Origin: an uncultured Pseudomonadota bacterium
GTDB taxonomy: Bacteria > Pseudomonadota > Gammaproteobacteria > Steroidobacterales > Steroidobacteraceae
Direction: 5' to 3'
NCBI GenBank assembly: GCA_902826225.1
Contig: CADEED010000033.1
Coordinates: 1-34,904, forward strand
Length of the DNA stretch: 34,904 nucleotides
Shown here: piece after piece, positions 8,225-16,004 of the stretch
Layout: every line of letters starts with the position of its first letter
Position numbering within the stretch: position 1 is the stretch's first letter
Translations under genes and position numbers: made by a program
The notes under the pieces: generated by a model
Told to the model about the DNA's origin: nothing
Databases searched by the model: none
Seen by the model: the letters and a program-made list of their open reading frames with translations, nothing else

Positions 8225-9376
8225 GTGAAGAGTCCGGCTCGCCTCCTGGCGGTGCTGGCGTTCGCCGCCGCGGTGTCATCCGCGGCGGCGAGCGAACGGT
8301 TCGTTCCCGCCGATCCGGCATTCGTCGTCGCGAACGTCTCCGAGACAGTGCCCGACGACGCATTGCGGCCACTGGTCGACGCCTGGCGACGGAGTCCGGA
8401 CGACGGGACTGCCGTGTTGCTCGCCACCGAGTTGCTGGCCAGGGCGCACGAGCGGCGCGAGCCGATGTTCGTCGGCCGTGCCGAGGCGGTGCTGGCCACA
8501 CGTGCGGCGCGGCCCGGCGCGAGCGGGGCGGTGCTCAGGCTCCATGCGCAAACCCTTCAATACCGGCACGATTTCACCGGCGCGGCGCGGCTGCTCGACG
8601 CCGTGCTGGACGCGGATCCGCGCGACCAGGTCGCGCGCACGCTGCGCGCCTCGGTGCGGCTCGTGCGCGGCGACTTCCCCGGCGCACGCGTCGACTGCGC
8701 GCAGTTGGCGGGCACGGGCGGCGCGCAGGCACGCGTCGGCTTCGCCTGTCTCGCCGAGGCGATGGCTGGCGCCGGCGACATCGGGCCCGCGCGCGCATTG
8801 CTCGCGGCCATCCGGCCGGCGGCATCGGCCGCGGATGCCTATCTACTGGCGGTGCGCGGCGAGCTCGGCGAACGTGCCGGCGACCCGGATGCCGCGATCG
8901 CCGACTACTCCGCGGCGCTCGCGCTCGCGCCGCACGACGACTCGATCCGGGCGGCGCTGTCCGACGCACTGGCAGCGCGCGGCCGCGCCGCGGAAGCCTT
9001 TGCCCTGCTCGAGATCGATCGGCCTGCCGTCGCCTTGCGCGTGCGCCGTGCCCTGGTCGCACCGGCGGACCGGCGCCCCCGCCTCGCCGCGGATGCGGCC
9101 GAATGGCTCGCGCTCGAGTCGGCGCGCCACGATGCCCGGCACGATCGGGAGGGCGCCTTGCTCGCGCTCGGCCAGGACGATGCCGCCCGCGCATTGGCCG
9201 CGGCCCGCGCGAATTTCCAGAACCAGCGTGAGCTGTCGGACGTGCGGGTGCTCGCGCGCGCCGCCATCGCAGCCGGCGATCGCGATGCTCAGAACGACCT
9301 GCGGCGCTGGCTCCTGACCACCGGCTTCCGCGACGTCGTGACGGAAAGGATTCTCGGCGTCGCCACGGGCGGCTAG
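8225..9376 (+). CDS. Exported TPR-like protein
   Basis: 383 aa from a GTG at 8225, 7 nt after the previous stop. This start gives MKSPARLLAVLAFAAAVSSA, a clear signal peptide; longer in-frame starts would overlap the lipoprotein gene and remove the signal from the N-terminus. The remainder is Ala/Arg-rich paired helices with TPR spacing. The best repeat, DPDAAIADYSAALALAPHDD (about residues 220-239), is followed by a second unit of RAALSDALAARGRAAEAFALL. TPR proteins are usually scaffolds, so it may assemble the DUF4331, lipoprotein and HupE-like products in the periplasm. No enzyme motif is visible. Confidence 0.75.
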   Translation: MKSPARLLAVLAFAAAVSSAAASERFVPADPAFVVANVSETVPDDALRPLVDAWRRSPDDGTAVLLATELLARAHERREPMFVGRAEAVLATRAARPGASGAVLRLHAQTLQYRHDFTGAARLLDAVLDADPRDQVARTLRASVRLVRGDFPGARVDCAQLAGTGGAQARVGFACLAEAMAGAGDIGPARALLAAIRPAASAADAYLLAVRGELGERAGDPDAAIADYSAALALAPHDDSIRAALSDALAARGRAAEAFALLEIDRPAVALRVRRALVAPADRRPRLAADAAEWLALESARHDARHDREGALLALGQDDAARALAAARANFQNQRELSDVRVLARAAIAAGDRDAQNDLRRWLLTTGFRDVVTERILGVATGG

Positions 9377-9385
9377 AGTGTGTCG

Positions 9386-10501
9386 ATGATCCGGATGCTG
9401 CGGTCGACGCTGGTTTGTGTGGCGCTGTCCCTCGCCGCGGGCGCGCCCGCGTTCGCGCACTCGACGAGCACGAGTTTTCTCGCGATCACCGTCCCCGAAG
9501 CAGACGCTCCGGTCGCTCTGCGCTGGGATCTCTCTCTGCACGACGTCGTCTGGATCGTCTACATCGACCAGGATTTCGACGGCAACGTCACGTGGGCGGA
9601 AGTGCAAGCCTCGCAGGCAACGCTCACGAGCGCGCTGTTGCGCGAGATCGCGCTGACGCGCGGCGGCGCCCCGTGCGTGACGACGGTGCGCGATGTCGCG
9701 CTCGCCGAGCGGCTCGAGCAGAACTACCTGTCCGTCGCGCTCGAAGCGCGCTGCCCCCGGCCGGGACTGCTCGGCGTCAGCGGCACGCTGTTCATGACGG
9801 GCAATGCATCGCAACGCGTGCTCGTCGACGCGCAGCGCGGTGAGGAGACGATCGACGGCGTCATCGGTGCGAATGCGCCGCGCTGGGTCGAGCCGGAGCG
9901 CGTCTCCGCGTGGCGCAGCTTCGTGCGTTTCATCGGCGAAGGCGTGTGGCACGTGGCAATCGGCTACGATCACATCGCGTTCGTCCTGCTGCTGCTGTTG
10001 CCGTCGGTCCTGCGTCCGGTGAATGGCAAGTGGCAGGGGCAGGAACGGCTCGCCAGCGTCGCGCGCGACCTCGCGATGATCATCACCGCTTTCACCATCG
10101 CGCACTCGACGACGCTGGCGCTCGCGGTCACCGGGACCGTGAAGCTGCCTTCCCAGCCGATCGAGATCGCCATCGCCGCGTCGATCGCGGTCGCCGGCGC
10201 GATCAACCTGTTGCCGCGTCTGTCGCGCGCGCGGTTGCCGATCGCCTTCGGCTTCGGGCTCGTGCACGGCTTCGGTTTCGCGAACGTGCTGGGCGAGCTG
10301 GACAAGCACGGCGCGACGCTGCTGCCGCTGCTCGGCGGCTTCAACATCGGCGTGGAGGTCGCACAGCTCGCCATCGTGGCGCTGGTCCTGCCGTTCATCT
10401 ATGCAATGCGGACTCGCGCCTGGTACGCGTCGGGTGTGATGCCGTTCGGATCGTGCGCGCTGGGGGCGGCGGGGCTGGTGTGGATGTTCCAGCGGCTGTA
10501 G
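9386..10501 (+). CDS. HupE/UreJ-family membrane protein with EF-hand-like loop
   Basis: 371 aa. A signal peptide ends AFA and the mature protein would start with His (HSTSTSF). Residues about 25-180 form a periplasmic domain containing DQDFDGNVTWAE (61-72), which fits every position of an EF-hand Ca-binding loop. From about residue 184 there are six hydrophobic segments beginning with the family motif HVAIGYDHIAFVLLLLL, with a later FGLVHGFGFA. HupE and UreJ proteins are Ni or Co permeases of hydrogenase and urease loci; members of this longer branch are mostly uncharacterised. It is last in the four-gene unit. I chose the ATG at 9386; a GTG two codons earlier is possible. The gene is followed by a 65-bp palindrome that can end transcription. 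Confidence 0.85.
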   Translation: MIRMLRSTLVCVALSLAAGAPAFAHSTSTSFLAITVPEADAPVALRWDLSLHDVVWIVYIDQDFDGNVTWAEVQASQATLTSALLREIALTRGGAPCVTTVRDVALAERLEQNYLSVALEARCPRPGLLGVSGTLFMTGNASQRVLVDAQRGEETIDGVIGANAPRWVEPERVSAWRSFVRFIGEGVWHVAIGYDHIAFVLLLLLPSVLRPVNGKWQGQERLASVARDLAMIITAFTIAHSTTLALAVTGTVKLPSQPIEIAIAASIAVAGAINLLPRLSRARLPIAFGFGLVHGFGFANVLGELDKHGATLLPLLGGFNIGVEVAQLAIVALVLPFIYAMRTRAWYASGVMPFGSCALGAAGLVWMFQRL

Positions 10502-10512
10502 CCGGAAGGCTG

Positions 10513-10577
10513 GGAGAAAAGGGGTCAGATCTATTTTCTCGCGCCGCGCGAGAAAATAGATCTGACCCCTTTTCTCC
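10513..10577. repeat. 65-bp perfect palindrome, REP/MITE-like, between convergent genes
   Basis: Perfect inverted repeat with 32-bp arms around a single central base (10545). Each arm contains GGGGTCAGATCTATTTTC and is A/T-rich in parts, unlike the surrounding coding DNA. It lies 11 bp after the HupE-like stop and 5 bp before the end of the convergent methyltransferase gene. RNA from either strand would fold into a very stable hairpin, so it probably serves as a bidirectional terminator. From memory, sequences built on this core are dispersed in several gammaproteobacterial genomes and resemble REP elements mobilised by RAYT transposases; this could not be checked here. No second copy is present in the window. 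Confidence 0.8.
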
Positions 10578-10582
10578 GACCC

Positions 10583-11392
10583 CTAGCTGCGCCTCTGCTT
10601 TAGTGCTTTGCGGCCGGAAGCCGTCAGGATCCCCGTGTAGCCGTAGACCCGGTTGTCCGGGCAGGAAATCACCTGCGCGTCGATCGTCGACGGCGCGAAG
10701 CCCACTTCCATCATGGCTTCGTGCATGTCGTCGATCGTGAGGTTCGAACCCGGGAACATCCGGTCACCGCACTTGTACGCCTGGCACTGGTGCAGCGCGT
10801 GGATGATGAACGTGCCGCCCGGCTGCAGCATCGACGTCACGTTGCGCAGGCAGCGGCGGAACATCGCGGGATCGCTCGAGATCGCGTCGATGCAGAAGCC
10901 CGTGATGATGAGGTCGTAGAAATGGTCGCGCGTCGGACCCAGCGGTTGTTTCAGCCGCGCGTCACTCACGTAGAGCCCGCGCACGACTTTTCGGGTCAGC
11001 GCTTCACGCCGCAAGACATTGTCGAGATCCGCGCGCGCGCTGCCTTCGCAGGAGAGGACGTACTTGGTGAAGCGCTTCCATTCGGGATTGGCTTCGTCTG
11101 CGCACAACCACTCGCGCGCCTCGGCGAGGTTGTCGGCGAGCCAGTCCGCCATATCGATACGAAATGCATACTTCGACGCCGCGATCGCGCGATGCAGGGT
11201 GGGACCGCAGCCATACTCGAGTCCGCGGCCGAATCGCGCGCGCGCCGCGCGCAGCACGTCGATCTGGTAGGCGAGGACGGCTTGCTCGTCCGGGAGCACC
11301 ACTTCGCTGTAATAGGTCTGGAAGTAGTCACGCGCCCGCCATTCCGAGTAATCCGCGACCACGGGATTTCTCGTCGTGCTTCCGTCCACCAC
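10583..11392 (-). CDS. SAM-dependent methyltransferase, NNMT/PNMT/TEMT family
   Basis: 269 aa from the GTG at 11392. The N-terminal DYFQTYYSEV matches the YL..YY element of the family. The SAM motif I region is LEYGCGPTLH (about 58-67), followed by DMADWLADNLAEAREWL. Later elements are DLIITGFCIDAIS and LRNVTSMLQPGGTFIIHAL. These proteins methylate small amines or thioethers; the substrate here is unknown. A TTG start at 11440 would add 16 residues, but its codons (TTA, ACT) look non-coding, and the TTG lies within TTGACA, which better serves as a -35 box. The GTG has GGGGA at suitable spacing. The gene stands alone, convergent with the HupE unit and divergent from the PAS kinase. Confidence 0.8.
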   Translation of the reverse strand: MVDGSTTRNPVVADYSEWRARDYFQTYYSEVVLPDEQAVLAYQIDVLRAARARFGRGLEYGCGPTLHRAIAASKYAFRIDMADWLADNLAEAREWLCADEANPEWKRFTKYVLSCEGSARADLDNVLRREALTRKVVRGLYVSDARLKQPLGPTRDHFYDLIITGFCIDAISSDPAMFRRCLRNVTSMLQPGGTFIIHALHQCQAYKCGDRMFPGSNLTIDDMHEAMMEVGFAPSTIDAQVISCPDNRVYGYTGILTASGRKALKQRRS

Positions 11393-11427
11393 TGTGTGTT
11401 CCCCGCTAGTCCGTAAGTTGTTTTCAC

Positions 11428-11446
11428 AGGTCTTTGTCAAAGACCT
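11428..11446. promoter_or_regulatory. 19-bp perfect dyad, candidate operator
   Basis: AGGTCTTTGTCAAAGACCT, 9-bp arms around one base, in the gap between the methyltransferase and the divergent PAS kinase. A TTGACA read on the minus strand (11440-11435) lies inside the dyad, though no convincing -10 box follows at 16-18 bp. It may be a repressor site for the methyltransferase gene. Nothing else stands out in this 236-bp gap. Confidence 0.4.
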
Positions 11447-11628
11447 TATGTAAGAGCGTACTGACGTCGACGAATATTCAGTAGCCGTCCGACCCTTGAG
11501 GAAAACCCCGGAAAACGCGCAACGGGTGCAAAAAGGTGGTGATTTCCTGCAGCCTGGCGTCCGGCTGATGAAAATTGGGGGAGATGGATCAACGTGCGGC
11601 GTCGGCCCGCTGCTGACAATAATCGGTC

Positions 11629-14600
11629 ATGAACGCCCGCCCCGAAATCGCCGAACAGCGTTCGGCCCTCGAGCTCGCCCAGGCGGCCGTGTGGGACTGG
11701 CATCTCACCGACGATCGCTTCGAGATCGATGAGGCGTGGCTGCGCGCCGTCGGCGCCGATGCGAGCGAAGGGTCGCTGACCGCGGAGCAGTGGAAGCGGC
11801 GCATCCATCCCGACGATCTCGGTGCGTTCCTCGCGGCCACCGAGTCCTGTCAACACGGCGGCGATCGTTTCGAATGCGAGTACCGGTTGTTAGCCGCCGC
11901 GCACCGCTGGCTGTGGGTGCTGCACCGCGGCCGCGTCGTGCAACGCGCGCGCGACGGCGCGGCGCTGCGGATCACCGGTTTGCTGCTCGACATCGACCGG
12001 CGCAAGAGCGAGGAGGTCGCGCGCAGCGACAGCGAGTCGCGGCTCGCGACCGCGCTGTGGGGGGCGCGCGCCGCGTTCTGGCAGTGGCACGTCCCGAGCA
12101 ACTCGCGCACCGCGAGCCCGTTGTGGCTCGCGATGACCGGGTACTCGCGCGCGCAGTGGGAAGCGATGCCGAACCCGTGGTTCACCAATCTGCATCCCGA
12201 CGATCGCGAGCGAGTCGATCGACATTTGCACGAACACGCGCAGGGCGTGCGCGACTCCGTCGAGTTCGAGTACCGCTTCCAGTCCGCGGGCGGCGAGTAC
12301 CGCTGGATGCTCGATCGCGGACGCGCGGTCGAGTGGGATCTGCAGGGACGGCCGGTGCTCGTCATCGGCGTCACGCTCGACGTCGACGCCGCGAAGCGCG
12401 CCGAAGCGCACCTGCGCTCGAGCGAATCGATGCTCGAGACGGCGGCATGGGGTGCCGGCATCGGCCTGTGGGAAACGAACTTCACGACCGACAAGACGCG
12501 CTGGTTCAACGACTGGTGTGATCGCCACGACATCGATCCCTGCGACGGCGACGAACACGTCACGCGCTGGGACGACAACCTGCACCCGGACGAAGGGCCG
12601 GAAGCGACGCGGAAGTTCTGGGAACACGTCAACGGCAAGGCCGAGTACTACGACGCCGAATACCGCATCAAGACGCGCGCCGGCGTCTGGCGCTGGGTGT
12701 TCGAACGCGGCCGCGTCGTCGAGCGCGATGTCCAGGGGAAAGCCGTCCGCATGCTCGGCGTGTGCATGGATCTCGACGAGACGAAGGTGGCCGAGCGCCG
12801 CGCCAACGCGCGCAACGAACGCGTGGAAGCCGCCCTGCAGCTCACGACCGCCGGCGTGTGGGACTGGGACGTCGAGAACAACGCCACCAACCACACCGAC
12901 GGCTACTACCGCGTCTTCGGCGTCGACCCCGCGTTCGGTCGCGCCAACATCCACACCTGGCGCCAGGTGCTGGGAACCGACCCCGACGGCGCGATCGAGA
13001 ATTTCCGCAACCGGCTGCGCAACGTCGACCCGTCTGCCCAGGTCCTGGAAACCGAGTATCGGTTCCGGCACACGGACGGCAGTTGGCACTGGGCACTGGA
13101 CCGCGCCTTCGTCGTCGATCGCGCGCCCGACGGCACGACGCGCCGCGTGCTCGGACTCGTCGTCGACATCACGGCGCGCAAGGTGCTCGAGACCGCGCTG
13201 TCCGCCTCTGACCAGCGCTTCCGCGCGATCGGCCGCGAGCTGCGTTGCGTGGTCTACGAGATCGACGCGGACACGGGGCTGTCGACCAGCGAGGGCGCGG
13301 AACGGGTCCTCGGGTATTCGCCGGGTGAGCTACCGCGCGCGGCGGATTGGGCCGCGCTCGTGCACCCGAACGATCAACCGCAGCTGCGTCAATGGTTCGA
13401 CCGCTCGGCCGAGACGATGGTCACGGTCCAGTACCGTATCCGCCATCGCGACGGCCACTACGTGACGCTGCTCGACTCGCCCTGCCTGGTGCGCGACGCG
13501 GCAGGCAAGGTGTTGCGCGTCGTCGGCGTGGCCATCGACATCAGCGAGCGGGCGCGCGCGCAGGAAGCCTTGCGGGCGTCGCAGGAAATGCTGCAGATCG
13601 TCGCGGCCGGCACCGACGACTGGCTCTACCTCGTCGACGCCGACCGGCGCGTGCAGTTTCTCAATCGTTGCATGCATTCGCTGCCGCAGGATCAGGTGAT
13701 CGGGCGCCGCATCGACGAGCTGGCCGAAATGGAGGATCGCGAGCCCTTGCGTGTCGCGATCCAGAAAGTGCTGGACACCGGCATGGCCGTCGACATGCAG
13801 CTCGGCGGCGACCCGGAGGAGCAGCGCTACTTCGATGCGCGGATCCGCGCCGTGAGTTCCGCGAACGGCATCACGGGCGCGGTCATCAACGTCACCGAGA
13901 TCACGGATCGACAGGCTGCGATGCGTCTGCGCGAAACCCAGGCGCGCATGTTCGAGCTGCTGCACGAGGGCGTCGTGGCGATCGACGGAGACAACATCAT
14001 CCGGATGGCCAATCCCGCGTTCGAACGCATGTTCGGGTTCGCCCCGGGGACAGCCGTCGACACTTCGATCGACGACCTCATCGCGCAGCCCGGCGCACTG
14101 CGCCGGGAGCGCATCGAGCCCCACCTGATGGGTCCGGCCGGCGATCGGGCCGGGCCGGCGCCCGTCGAGTTCAAGTGCCGCCGCCGTGACGGCTCCGTGT
14201 TCGACGCATCTTTCGTGGCGACGGTCACGCACGTCGACGGCAAGGCGCATCGCCTGGCGGTCATCACGGACGTGACGGAGCGTCGTGGTCTCGAGCGCGA
14301 GATCCTAGAGATCGCCGGACGGGAACAGTTGCGCATCGGCTCGGACCTGCACGACGGGCTCGGGCAAGACCTTACGGGTGTTGCGTTGATGTTGCGGTCC
14401 GTGGTCGCGCAGCTCCGGAAGGAGAACTCGTCGGCGCGCGCCGACGTCGAGGACATCATCAGCCTCGTCAACGGTGCGATCGAGAGCACGCGCGCCATGG
14501 CGCGCGGCCTCGCCCCGGTGGGAGCGGATCGCGGCGGCCTGATCGCGGGATTGCAGTCGATGGCCGTGCGCGGCATGGAGCGCTACGGCGTGCGTGCGCA

Positions 14601-14970
14601 GTTCAATACGTCACTGCAGGAACCGCTGACGCTCGATGATGGTGCCGCGACGCACCTGTACCGGATCGCGCAGGAGGCTTTCACCAACGCCATCCGCCAC
14701 GGCCGCGTCACACAGGTCACGATTTCCCTCGCCACGGCAGAAGGCTCTTTGACCCTCAGCGTTCAAGACAACGGTAGGGGTTTCGATGAACGAAACGCCA
14801 GCAGCAACGGCATGGGCATGAAGCTCATGCGCTATCGCGCGCAGATGCTCGGCGGAGACGTGACGATCACGAACAACAAGGGCGGCGGAGTCGTCGTCTG
14901 TTGCACTTGCCCGCATCGCGCGGCGCTCGCGGATTCCGTGCCGCGCGGCGGCTTTCCGCTCAAGGATTGA
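11629..14970 (+). CDS. Soluble multi-PAS sensor histidine kinase (HisKA_3 type)
   Basis: 1113 aa. I count seven PAS/PAC modules, at about residues 13-130, 140-260, 268-390, 400-520, 529-645, 654-765 and 774-890. Most end in a PAC-like strand such as VVDITARK or AIDISERA. The kinase core follows: HisKA_3 helix with the phosphorylated H908 in LHDGLGQDL, N-box YRIAQEAFTNAIRHG (about 1010-1025), G1 DNGRGFDE and G2 GMGMKLMRYRAQMLGG. No signal peptide or membrane segment is seen, so it senses a cytosolic cue. An in-frame TAA 9 nt upstream fixes the ATG at 11629 as the first possible start. There is no clear ribosome-binding site, and the AATAAT close upstream raises the possibility of a leaderless message. 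The partner is almost surely the response regulator 113 bp downstream. Confidence 0.92.
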   Translation: MNARPEIAEQRSALELAQAAVWDWHLTDDRFEIDEAWLRAVGADASEGSLTAEQWKRRIHPDDLGAFLAATESCQHGGDRFECEYRLLAAAHRWLWVLHRGRVVQRARDGAALRITGLLLDIDRRKSEEVARSDSESRLATALWGARAAFWQWHVPSNSRTASPLWLAMTGYSRAQWEAMPNPWFTNLHPDDRERVDRHLHEHAQGVRDSVEFEYRFQSAGGEYRWMLDRGRAVEWDLQGRPVLVIGVTLDVDAAKRAEAHLRSSESMLETAAWGAGIGLWETNFTTDKTRWFNDWCDRHDIDPCDGDEHVTRWDDNLHPDEGPEATRKFWEHVNGKAEYYDAEYRIKTRAGVWRWVFERGRVVERDVQGKAVRMLGVCMDLDETKVAERRANARNERVEAALQLTTAGVWDWDVENNATNHTDGYYRVFGVDPAFGRANIHTWRQVLGTDPDGAIENFRNRLRNVDPSAQVLETEYRFRHTDGSWHWALDRAFVVDRAPDGTTRRVLGLVVDITARKVLETALSASDQRFRAIGRELRCVVYEIDADTGLSTSEGAERVLGYSPGELPRAADWAALVHPNDQPQLRQWFDRSAETMVTVQYRIRHRDGHYVTLLDSPCLVRDAAGKVLRVVGVAIDISERARAQEALRASQEMLQIVAAGTDDWLYLVDADRRVQFLNRCMHSLPQDQVIGRRIDELAEMEDREPLRVAIQKVLDTGMAVDMQLGGDPEEQRYFDARIRAVSSANGITGAVINVTEITDRQAAMRLRETQARMFELLHEGVVAIDGDNIIRMANPAFERMFGFAPGTAVDTSIDDLIAQPGALRRERIEPHLMGPAGDRAGPAPVEFKCRRRDGSVFDASFVATVTHVDGKAHRLAVITDVTERRGLEREILEIAGREQLRIGSDLHDGLGQDLTGVALMLRSVVAQLRKENSSARADVEDIISLVNGAIESTRAMARGLAPVGADRGGLIAGLQSMAVRGMERYGVRAQFNTSLQEPLTLDDGAATHLYRIAQEAFTNAIRHGRVTQVTISLATAEGSLTLSVQDNGRGFDERNASSNGMGMKLMRYRAQMLGGDVTITNNKGGGVVVCCTCPHRAALADSVPRGGFPLKD

Positions 14971-15010
14971 AGATCGGGTCTCGACTGGCCTAACTATAGG
15001 GATGTTTACG

Positions 15011-15059
15011 TAGGTTTGAGGATTGACGCTCTGCCACATCCTCGTATGATTCAAACCTA
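15011..15059 (+). promoter_or_regulatory. Sigma-70 promoter flanked by inverted repeat, upstream of response regulator
   Basis: TTGACG (15023-15028), 16-bp spacer, TATGAT (15045-15050). TAGGTTTGA (15011-15019) and its exact reverse complement TCAAACCTA (15051-15059) flank this promoter on both sides. The right arm would cover the transcription start. A regulator bound to both arms, perhaps the response regulator itself, could loop or block the promoter. Confidence 0.65.
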
Positions 15060-15083
15060 ATAAAGGGGCGTAGGGGAGCAACC

Positions 15084-15755
15084 ATGACCGCAGCGATGGC
15101 TACCAAACGCCAGATTCTGATCGTCGACGACCACCCCATCGTGCGTCAGGGCCTGCGGCGGATGTTCGAGGCGGAGGCGGATCTGGCGGTGTGTGGCGAG
15201 GCCGACAGCGAGCCGGCCGCCCGCGAGGCCATCCGCGCGAAGAAGCCCGACATCGTGGTGGTCGACCTGTCCCTGGAGCGCGGCGACGGCATCGAGCTGG
15301 TCCGGCAGATGCACGCCGAGATGCCCGAGCTGCGCATGCTCGTGCTGTCGATGCACGACGAGACGATATACGCCGAGCGCCTGCTCGCGGCCGGCGCATG
15401 CGGGTACATCATGAAGCAGGCGGCGTCCGATCAGCTGTTGATCGCGGTCCGGCGCGTGCTCGATGGCCGCACCTACGTCAGCGAGACGGTGCAGCGTTCA
15501 CTCGACCAGCGCGCGGGCGAAAGCCGCTCCGAGACGAACGACCCCGTCGCCCGTCTCTCGAACCGCGAGGTGCAGATCCTCAACATGATCGGCCGCGGCA
15601 TGAGTTCGCGGGAGATCGCCCAGGAGTTCACGCTGTCGGTCAAGACCATCGAATCGCATCGCCAGACCATCAAGCACAAGCTGGGCCTCGCGACCAACAG
15701 CCAGCTGCTGCAGTACGCGATGAAGTGGTTCAGCGGCGGCACGCAGCGGAGCTAG
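15084..15755 (+). CDS. NarL/LuxR-family response regulator
   Basis: 223 aa. The receiver domain (about 9-125) has the acidic pair D15-D16 in VDDHP, phosphoacceptor D61 in VVVDLSLERGDGIE and the switch lysine in GYIMKQ. The LuxR-type helix-turn-helix is at about 157-215: LSNREVQILNMIGRGMSSRE, then TLSVKTIESHRQTIKHKLGL. It is the expected phosphorylation partner of the HisKA_3 kinase just upstream, but it has its own promoter in the 113-bp gap. The ATG at 15084 follows GGGGAG at good spacing; MATKRQ five codons on is a less likely start. Targets are unknown, but the TAGGTTTGA/TCAAACCTA repeat before this gene is a candidate binding site. Confidence 0.95.
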   Translation: MTAAMATKRQILIVDDHPIVRQGLRRMFEAEADLAVCGEADSEPAAREAIRAKKPDIVVVDLSLERGDGIELVRQMHAEMPELRMLVLSMHDETIYAERLLAAGACGYIMKQAASDQLLIAVRRVLDGRTYVSETVQRSLDQRAGESRSETNDPVARLSNREVQILNMIGRGMSSREIAQEFTLSVKTIESHRQTIKHKLGLATNSQLLQYAMKWFSGGTQRS

Positions 15756-15863
15756 CTCGAGGGTCTGCGTCACGCGTCGGAGAACACCGTCGAAGCGGCG
15801 GCGACCGTGATGGGGGTGTCCCTCCTTCGCCTCCTCTACGGACGCCATTCGAGGAAGTAGACT

Positions 15864-15880
15864 GCGGTCCGCGCGACCGC
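15864..15880 (+). terminator. Weak hairpin after response regulator
   Basis: GCGGTC, 5-nt loop, GACCGC, followed by a pyrimidine stretch (CTCCCTCTTC) but no true T-run. It lies about 110 bp after the response regulator stop in the 249-bp gap before the sigma factor gene. I see no other clear element in this gap; a CGTCT at 15961-15965 could be part of an ECF -10 box, but no matching -35 was found. Confidence 0.3.
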
Positions 15881-16004
15881 CTCCCTCTTCATCCCCGGTC
15901 CTCCCCATGAATTGCATGTTGCTGATTTACCGGCTTTTTCTGCCGCGTTTCAAACCCATGACGTCTGGACTCCCTCTAAGTTGCAGTGACGGAGGAACAG
16001 ACGC

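Noticed and set aside
15756..16004. An autoregulatory copy of GCATCC-N15-16-CGTA before the ECF sigma gene.
   Set aside because: No such pair is present in this gap, so the sigma factor in the window cannot be linked to the shared promoter by sequence.
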